NCBI RefSeq assembly: GCF_024213195.1
Contig: NZ_JANAVF010000003.1
Location: 209,420-273,419, forward strand
DNA length: 64,000 nt
DNA from: Streptomyces sp. TBY4
GTDB taxonomy: Bacteria > Actinomycetota > Actinomycetes > Streptomycetales > Streptomycetaceae
Reading direction: 5' to 3'
Below, one piece after another: positions 59,322-64,000 of the stretch (position 1 is the stretch's first letter; each line of letters opens with the position of its first letter). The translations under genes were made by a program, and so were the position numbers. The notes under the pieces are model-generated. The model was not told the DNA's origin, searched no databases, and saw only the letters and a list, made by a program, of their open reading frames with translations.

Positions 59322-60629
59322 ATGGGTGGGGTACGTCGGGTAAGGACGGCCGTTGCGGCGGCGCTGGCCGCCCTCGGGCTGGTCGCGGCCCTGCCGGGGG
59401 CCGCGGGCGCGGCGGGGACCCCGCAGCCGGTGCCGCCGTACCTGGGCGCGGAGGGGGCGGTGGCGGTCGAGGGGAAGCCGTCCACGGCCGGAGCGCCCGA
59501 GCTGAAGGCCGGCGCCGTCCACAAGGACTCCATCGCGCCGGGGGAGCGGTACTACCGGATCCGGCTCGACAACCGCTCGACCGTCTACGTCTCCGGGGTC
59601 CTGCAGCCCCCGCGCGGCGCCAAGGTGAGCTACGGCGACGGCCTCGAGGTGGAGGTCCTGAACGCCGAGAACACCGCCTGCCCCGGCAGCCCGGGGCGGG
59701 CGTCCTTCGGCTACGACCCCGTCCCCCTCGGCGCCGTGGGGGCCCGGATCATGCAGGAGGACCAGGGCTGCCAGGGCGAGGGCACCTACTACGTCAAGGT
59801 CACGCGCGAGACGGCCAAGGGCGGTGACCCGGCGGCCTGGCCCCTGGAGCTGAAGGTCCAGCGCGAGCCGAAGCTCAGCGGCGGCACCGCGCCCACGGCG
59901 GCGCCGAGCGTCTGGCCCTCGGCCTCCCCGACCCTGCCGGGCAGCGACCCGGCCCCGCGTACCGGCGGCACCGGCTTCAACGACGCCCGGGCGCTGGACA
60001 GCGGGGTCTGGAGCGACGAACTGCGGCCCGGGCAGACCCGGTTCTACCGGGTGCCGCTCGACTGGGGGCAGCAGCTCGGGCTCGCGGCGGAACTCTCCGC
60101 CGCCACGATGACGAAGGACTCCGGGTACGCCTCGCCCGGGCTCTCCGTCACGCTGTACAGCCCCTACCGGTCCCCGATCGACGGCGAGGACGCCTCGTAC
60201 GACGGGAAGCAGACGGGACTCACCCTGGCGCGGACGGCGCCGGTGGCCTACGAGAACCGCTTCTCCTCCGACCGGAAGCTCGGGGCGGTCCGGGTGGCCG
60301 GCTGGTACTACGTCGCGGTGACCATGGGCGGGAAGGTGGGGGAGTTCACCCAGGACGCGGTGCCCGTGCCGCTGACCCTGCGCACGCAGATCATCGGCTC
60401 GCCGGGCAAGGCCCCGGCCTACGCGGAGGACCTCGCGGCCGCCGGGTTCGGGGTGGGGGCCGAGGACCGTACCGCGGCCAAGGAGGGCTCCACGGCCGTG
60501 GAGGCCGATGCCGCCGCCGAGAACCGGTCCGTGATGCGGGTGGTCGCGGGCGCCGGCTTCGGTACGGGGACCCTGCTGCTGCTCGTCCTGGGCGGGTGGA
60601 TGCTGCTGGCCCGGCGGCGCTCCGCCTAG
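59322..60629 (+). CDS. Secreted single-pass membrane protein of unknown function
   Basis: About 435 residues. Signal peptide MGGVRRVRTAVAAALAALGLV, with cleavage near GAAGAAGT. Two related beta-rich halves resemble pre-peptidase C-terminal-like sandwiches, for example SIAPGERYYRIRLDNRSTVYVSGVL and ELRPGQTRFYRVPLDWGQQLGL, separated by a Pro/Ala/Ser linker. C-terminal TM helix TLLLLVLGGWMLLARRR. I assign no function. ATG 59322 fits the signal peptide; GTG 59313 is possible. It converges on the Ser/Thr kinase gene with a four-base overlap. Confidence 0.75.
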   Translation: MGGVRRVRTAVAAALAALGLVAALPGAAGAAGTPQPVPPYLGAEGAVAVEGKPSTAGAPELKAGAVHKDSIAPGERYYRIRLDNRSTVYVSGVLQPPRGAKVSYGDGLEVEVLNAENTACPGSPGRASFGYDPVPLGAVGARIMQEDQGCQGEGTYYVKVTRETAKGGDPAAWPLELKVQREPKLSGGTAPTAAPSVWPSASPTLPGSDPAPRTGGTGFNDARALDSGVWSDELRPGQTRFYRVPLDWGQQLGLAAELSAATMTKDSGYASPGLSVTLYSPYRSPIDGEDASYDGKQTGLTLARTAPVAYENRFSSDRKLGAVRVAGWYYVAVTMGGKVGEFTQDAVPVPLTLRTQIIGSPGKAPAYAEDLAAAGFGVGAEDRTAAKEGSTAVEADAAAENRSVMRVVAGAGFGTGTLLLLVLGGWMLLARRRSA

Positions 60630-61873
60630 AGCTGGGTCAGGGCCCAGATCCCGACGGCGAAGCACAGGGCCGCGGCGAGCAGGATCCCGGCGGTGACCTT
60701 CGCGGGCGGGGGCGCGAGGGCGCCCGTACGGAGCGGGGCGGGCCCGGTGGCCGCGACCGGCGCCGGGGGCTGCTGGCGGGGGTACGGGGCCGTGGGCGTG
60801 GCCCCGCCCGTCTGCGGCGCGTACGGGGCGTGCGGCGCGGGCGGCGTCGGGGTGGGCGGCGGGAGGTGGAAGCTGCCCGTCTCCGAGGGGCCGAAGACAC
60901 CGAGGGGCGCGGTGACGGGTGTGGGGGCGCCGCCGGGCTGCGCGGGCACGGGTGCCGCGGCCGGCGTCTCGTGCGCAGCCTCGTAGGAGGTTTCCCGGGG
61001 TGCTCGGGGGGTGAAATCGGCGGGCACCGGGCCCAGTTGGTCGAACACCTCGACCGGGTCCCCGTCCGGGCCGGGCGGCGGGAGCAGTTCCACGGCCTCG
61101 GCGAGGGCCCTGCGCGCCCCGGTGGCGGTCTGGAACCTGCTCCGGGGGTCCGGCTGGAGCAGCGCGGCCAGGACGTCCCACAGCGGCGCGGGGACGCCTT
61201 CCGGCGCCGCGGGGGTGCCGTGGGCGAAGAACTGCTCCATCAGGGCCTGGGAGTCGGGCTTGGAGCCCTGGAGGAGGTAGAGGCCGACCAGCCCGACCGC
61301 GAACAGATCGGCGGTGAAGTCCGGCTCGGAGCCGAGGAGTTGCTCCGGGGCGAGATAGCCCGGCGTGCCGACCACGTAGGCGGTCTCGGTCAGCCGGGGC
61401 TCGCCCTTGCGCATGGCGATGCCGAAGTCGGACAGCCGCAGGTGCGGCCGCCCGGTTCCAGTGGCCTCCATCAGGATGTTGGCCGGTTTGATGTCGCGGT
61501 GCACGACACCCTCCGCATGCACCGCCGCCAGCCCCGACAGGAGCTGGTCGAGCAGCGTGCACACGAACCGGGGCGGCAGGGCCCCGTAGTCCCCGATCAC
61601 ATGGGCGAGGGAACCGCCGGCGACGAGGTCCATGGTGAACAGGACCTTGTCGTCGTCCGCCGCCCAGCTGGCCGGGGCCAGTACGTGCGGGTGATCGATC
61701 CGCAGCGCCTGCTCGCGGACGAACCGCAGCAGGGTGTGGGCATCGCTCTGCAGGAGGACCTTCGCTGCGACGTAGCGGCGGCGCCGGTGGTCCCAGGCTC
61801 GCCATACGGCGCCGGCGCCGCCACGTCCGATCGGGTCGATCAGTTCGTACCGGCCGGCGAAGATCTCACCCAT
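60626..61873 (-). CDS. Membrane-anchored Ser/Thr protein kinase
   Basis: 415 residues. The kinase domain (~8-270) is intact: G-loop IGRGGAGAVW, ATP Lys38 (AAKVL), HRDIKPANI (catalytic Asp127), DFG Asp149, APE in YLAPEQLL. A Pro-rich linker (~300-390) and a C-terminal TM helix with almost no extracellular part (AGILLAAALCFAVGIWALTQL) follow. It is therefore tail-anchored rather than PASTA-type. Convergent with the secreted-protein gene. The start ATG 61873 is directly preceded by the HTH gene's region (61924). Confidence 0.92.
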   Translation of the reverse strand: MGEIFAGRYELIDPIGRGGAGAVWRAWDHRRRRYVAAKVLLQSDAHTLLRFVREQALRIDHPHVLAPASWAADDDKVLFTMDLVAGGSLAHVIGDYGALPPRFVCTLLDQLLSGLAAVHAEGVVHRDIKPANILMEATGTGRPHLRLSDFGIAMRKGEPRLTETAYVVGTPGYLAPEQLLGSEPDFTADLFAVGLVGLYLLQGSKPDSQALMEQFFAHGTPAAPEGVPAPLWDVLAALLQPDPRSRFQTATGARRALAEAVELLPPPGPDGDPVEVFDQLGPVPADFTPRAPRETSYEAAHETPAAAPVPAQPGGAPTPVTAPLGVFGPSETGSFHLPPPTPTPPAPHAPYAPQTGGATPTAPYPRQQPPAPVAATGPAPLRTGALAPPPAKVTAGILLAAALCFAVGIWALTQL

Positions 61874-61923
61874 TGCTGCGCCCGTCCCCCGTCGTCAGCT
61901 GTGTCCGTTGCCTGCGTGGCGTG

Positions 61924-62475
61924 TCAGTTCTGGTGCGCCTCGTAGTGCGCGACGGCGTCGGAGGTGCGGCCCGCTCCGTACACCCGGAGGAACTCTGCCA
62001 GTTCCGGGTGGGTGGGGGCGAGGGTGTCCGCGGCGTCGATGATGTCGCCGGCGGCGGAGACCGAGCGCAGCAGCGACTGGATCTCGCGCACGACGCGCTT
62101 GACGGTGGGCGCGCCCGAACCGGTGGCGGCCTGGCTGGTGCTGTTGCTGAGGACGGAACCTCCCTGGGTCTTCTTGATCTCGTCCATCCGGTCGGTGGCC
62201 TCTCCCGCGCTGACGCTGCCGTCGGCCACCTGGCCGGCGAGATCCTGGAGAGCCTGTACCCGCTGGACCACGGCGGGGTTGCCGATCTTGGCCCGCTGAC
62301 CGCTCATCAGCTGGGACAGCATCGGAGCCGACAGCCCGAGGACGGCAGCGAGGCGGGCCTGGTTCAAACCGAGGTCATCTATGAGCCGGCGGAAGAGCGC
62401 GCCGAGCGGCTCCCCGTACCAACTCCGCTGGAGTTCCCTGGCTCTGGCGGTCGCCTCTTGCTGTACTGCGTCCAC
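61924..62475 (-). CDS. Cro/C1-type helix-turn-helix DNA-binding protein
   Basis: 183 residues. HTH lies at ~35-60 (GLNQARLAAVLGLSAPMLSQLMSGQRAKIGNPAV), with a helical C-terminal region (SAGEATDRMDEIKKTQG; IQSLLRSVSAAGDIIDAADTLAPTHPELAEFL). The GTG at 62475 (MDAVQQEATARA) is preferred; the open frame upstream to 62553 shows no homology. The kinase gene starts 50 bp downstream on the same strand, so the two may be cotranscribed. Targets unknown. Confidence 0.8.
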   Translation of the reverse strand: MDAVQQEATARARELQRSWYGEPLGALFRRLIDDLGLNQARLAAVLGLSAPMLSQLMSGQRAKIGNPAVVQRVQALQDLAGQVADGSVSAGEATDRMDEIKKTQGGSVLSNSTSQAATGSGAPTVKRVVREIQSLLRSVSAAGDIIDAADTLAPTHPELAEFLRVYGAGRTSDAVAHYEAHQN

Positions 62476-62554
62476 TCTTACTACTCCCCTTCGCTGGTGC
62501 GAACCTCGCGAGCATCTTACGGAGAGTGGTCGCGGGGCGGGAGTCCCTATCATT

Positions 62555-62585
62555 TTGCGGGATGAGGGGGTACACCCGGTACTCT
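62555..62585 (+). promoter_or_regulatory. Possible tRNA-Ala promoter
   Basis: TTGCGG (62555-62560), 19 bases, TACTCT (62580-62585), about 50 bp before the tRNA. Spacing is long, so the call is tentative. Confidence 0.4.
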
Positions 62586-62634
62586 GTCCTACGGAACGGT
62601 CACTCCCTCCCGGGGGACGGCCGTGCCCGCGTCC

Positions 62635-62707
62635 GGGGCCTTAGCTCAGTTGGTAGAGCGCTGCCTTTGCAAGGCAGATGTCAGGAGTTCGAATCTCCTA
62701 GGCTCCA
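62635..62707 (+). tRNA. alaT: tRNA-Ala (anticodon TGC)
   Basis: 73 nt: acceptor GGGGCCT paired with AGGCTCC, containing the G3:U70 identity pair of alanine tRNAs, discriminator A, anticodon loop TTTGCAA (TGC at 62668-62670), T-arm AGGAGTTCGAATCTCCT. Generic symbol. Confidence 0.97.
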
Positions 62708-62714
62708 CATCAAG

Positions 62715-62760
62715 AAAACCCTGTCCGACCAGCGGAAACGCCGGTCGGACAGGGTTTTTT
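62715..62760 (+). terminator. Terminator after tRNA-Ala
   Basis: A 16-bp perfect stem (AAAACCCTGTCCGACC 62715-62730 with 62743-62758) followed by TTTT: a classical intrinsic terminator. It also lies just downstream of the leftward gene ending at 62789. Confidence 0.92.
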
Positions 62761-62788
62761 CGTGTGGGTCCCCGTGGGTTCCCGCGGG

Positions 62789-63667
62789 TCAGCGGGGGTC
62801 GGGGCGGCGGCACAGTTCGTGGAGCCGGGAGATGCGCCAGCCTTCGCCCAGGGGGGCGCCCCGGGGGGTGAGGAGGACGCCCGAGTTCGCCCGTACCGCC
62901 GCCGTCAGCTGCGGGCCGCGCAGGTCCGGTGCGGCGGCGAGGGTCCGGGCGAGGGCCGTGACCGCGCGGTCGGCCCGGCGTACCGCGCAGGACTGGGCGT
63001 GGACGGCCCACACTTCGAGGCCCGCCGCGTCCGGGTCGAGGGAGCGGAAGGTGCCGAGCCCGCAGTCGGCGGGAATCAGCACCGGTCCGCGGGGCCCGGC
63101 CGCGCGGGCGAGGCGCAGGCAGAGCTCCTGGGGGGCCAGGACCGCGAGGACGTCGCGCTTGCCCCCGGACGGGGAAGGGGAGGGGGAGGGGAGGGGGGAA
63201 GCGGGCAGGCCGGCCGCGGCGGACTCCTCGCCGACCCGGCGGGCCAGCTCCGTCCACTGCGGGCTCCCGTCGTGCAGGATCCGGAGAGTGGCCGCCCCCA
63301 GTGCGGCCGCTCCCTCGACGATCAGGCCCGGCAGGGAGTCCCCGTCGGGGGACCAGCTGAGCTCGGTCGCCCCGGTCGTCCCGGTCGCCCCCGGCGGGAG
63401 GAAGGGCAGCAGGCAGGTCAGCCCCGCCGCCCCGTAGACCGCCTCCGCGATCCGGCCGCGGGCCGGGTCGCTGTGGCCGACCACCGCCGCGTAGCCGCCG
63501 GCCACGACCTCTTCCTCGACCCCCGCGGTCTCGTCGTGGACGCGCCAGTCGGCCGCCGCGGGGTGTTCGGCCTTCGCCCGCTCGATCCCTCCGAGGAGCA
63601 CCGCCCCCCAGGCGGCCCGGGGGCCGGTCAGCGGGGCGACGACCGCGACCTCCGGTCGCCTGTTCAT
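62789..63667 (-). CDS. Periplasmic-binding-protein-like protein (type I ligand-binding fold), cytoplasmic
   Basis: 292 residues. The N-terminus MNRRPEVAVVAPLTGPRAAWGAVLLGGIERAKAE resembles the start of mature Leu/Ile/Val-type binding domains, and the rest gives the two alternating Rossmann-like lobes (GYAAVVGHSDPARGRIAEAVYGAAG; GPVLIPADCGLGTF). There is no signal peptide or lipobox, so it is not a secreted ABC substrate protein as coded. A Ser/Pro repeat (SPLPSPSPSPSGG) lies mid-protein. It starts 2 bp after the 41-residue secreted peptide gene, with which it is probably translated. Confidence 0.65.
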   Translation of the reverse strand: MNRRPEVAVVAPLTGPRAAWGAVLLGGIERAKAEHPAAADWRVHDETAGVEEEVVAGGYAAVVGHSDPARGRIAEAVYGAAGLTCLLPFLPPGATGTTGATELSWSPDGDSLPGLIVEGAAALGAATLRILHDGSPQWTELARRVGEESAAAGLPASPLPSPSPSPSGGKRDVLAVLAPQELCLRLARAAGPRGPVLIPADCGLGTFRSLDPDAAGLEVWAVHAQSCAVRRADRAVTALARTLAAAPDLRGPQLTAAVRANSGVLLTPRGAPLGEGWRISRLHELCRRPDPR

Positions 63668-63669
63668 GG

Positions 63670-63795
63670 TCAGCCCCAGATGAAGGAGTCGGTCGACGCG
63701 GACGCCGGCTGCTCCGCCGCGAGCGCCGTGGGGGCTGCGCCGAAGACGAAGGCGGCGGCGATCACGGCGAGCAGAGCGGTACGGACACGAGACAT
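63670..63795 (-). CDS. Small secreted peptide (41 residues)
   Basis: MSRVRTALLAVIAAAFVFG then AAPTALAAEQPASASTDSFIWG. A clean Sec signal peptide with AxA cleavage (ALA-AE) leaves a ~15-20-residue mature peptide ending FIWG. ATG at 63795; GGGGGTTC-type sequence upstream (TTCCGGGGGTTCTTC) includes GGGGG. Only two bases separate its stop from the following binding-protein start. Too short for routine gene-calling and not otherwise recognised. Confidence 0.65.
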   Translation of the reverse strand: MSRVRTALLAVIAAAFVFGAAPTALAAEQPASASTDSFIWG

Positions 63796-64000
63796 GAAGA
63801 ACCCCCGGAAGAACGTGTGTTGTGGTGTGGAACCAGCATGCTGCGGGGGGTCCTGCGATGGCTACGGATGCGAAGTTCCGGGACCGGCCATGGCCAGGGG
63901 CGGACACGGCAGGAGGTCCGGCAACCCCTCCGACCTCCGCGGATGTCCGTATGCCGGACCCCGCTGGCCGTAGTGCGGACCCCTTCTTAGGATCGCGGGT

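Noticed and set aside
61924..62553. Upstream ATG 62553 for the HTH gene
   Set aside because: The added N-terminal residues are Arg/Ser-rich and unlike the domain; GTG 62475 fits better.

Overview
The window is about 64 kb of very GC-rich, codon-biased DNA from the replication-origin region of a Streptomyces chromosome (or a very close relative). The basis is the complete gene order parB-parA-rsmG-khpB(jag)-yidC-yidD-rnpA-rpmH / dnaA-oriC-dnaN-gnd-recF-dciA-gyrB-gyrA, the sporulation gene ssgA with its IclR regulator ssgR, the Gly-adding FemX, parS sites of sequence GTTTCACGTGAAAC, and a SigR-type promoter before trxBA. No insertion sequence, prophage, CRISPR array or compositional island is visible. 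This is conserved core chromosome.

Left part (1-29.6 kb): the end of a YibE/F membrane protein; ssgA/ssgR; small conserved genes (DUF5326, cupin, holin-like, LMW phosphotyrosine phosphatase with a PLP lyase, NUDIX, flavohemoprotein, HAD hydrolase, two GNATs, an AlkZ-like winged-helix protein, a beta-lactamase-fold serine hydrolase, a RibD/DHFR-fold protein); dnaB with a dense DnaA-box cluster at its promoter; a MATE exporter; the rpsF-ssb-rpsR-rplI operon; femX plus an alanine-racemase-like PLP protein; a GT87 membrane glycosyltransferase and a class A PBP; padR with ino1; an MFS transporter; and the CCA-adding enzyme. The order ino1-padR-ponA-GT87-(...)-rpsF-ssb-rpsR-rplI-dnaB is also found near the origin of mycobacteria.

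Middle (29.7-46 kb): a secreted DUF6049 protein, MurJ lipid II flippase, a membrane pseudokinase with an extracytoplasmic C-terminal domain, ECF sigma factor SigM, a HxxxCxxC zinc anti-sigma protein, then trxB-trxA behind a SigR-type promoter, a GNAT, and the leftward parAB/rsmG/khpB/yidC/yidD/rnpA/rpmH group. The cell-wall genes (MurJ, pseudokinase, PBP, FemX, GT87) and the segregation genes lie close together beside the origin.

Right part (46-64 kb): dnaA, oriC with about twenty DnaA-box-like 9-mers, dnaN, gnd, recF, dciA, gyrB, gyrA, a DUF3566 membrane protein, tRNA-Ile(GAU), the DLW-39 microprotein, a secreted single-pass protein convergent with a Ser/Thr kinase, a Cro/C1-type HTH protein, tRNA-Ala(UGC), and a binding-protein-like gene preceded by a 41-residue secreted-peptide gene.

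The most notable non-coding structure is eight exact parS sites plus one single-mismatch site, all on the left of dnaA. Several lie inside genes, where they are read as the peptide VSRETS. There are also DnaA-box groups outside oriC: at dnaB, upstream of parA, at the dnaA promoter, and in the gnd-recF gap. I found no convincing new multi-gene system. The best leads are these satellite DnaA-box groups, the asymmetric parS array, the pseudokinase next to MurJ, and the racemase-like protein that lacks the second catalytic residue.
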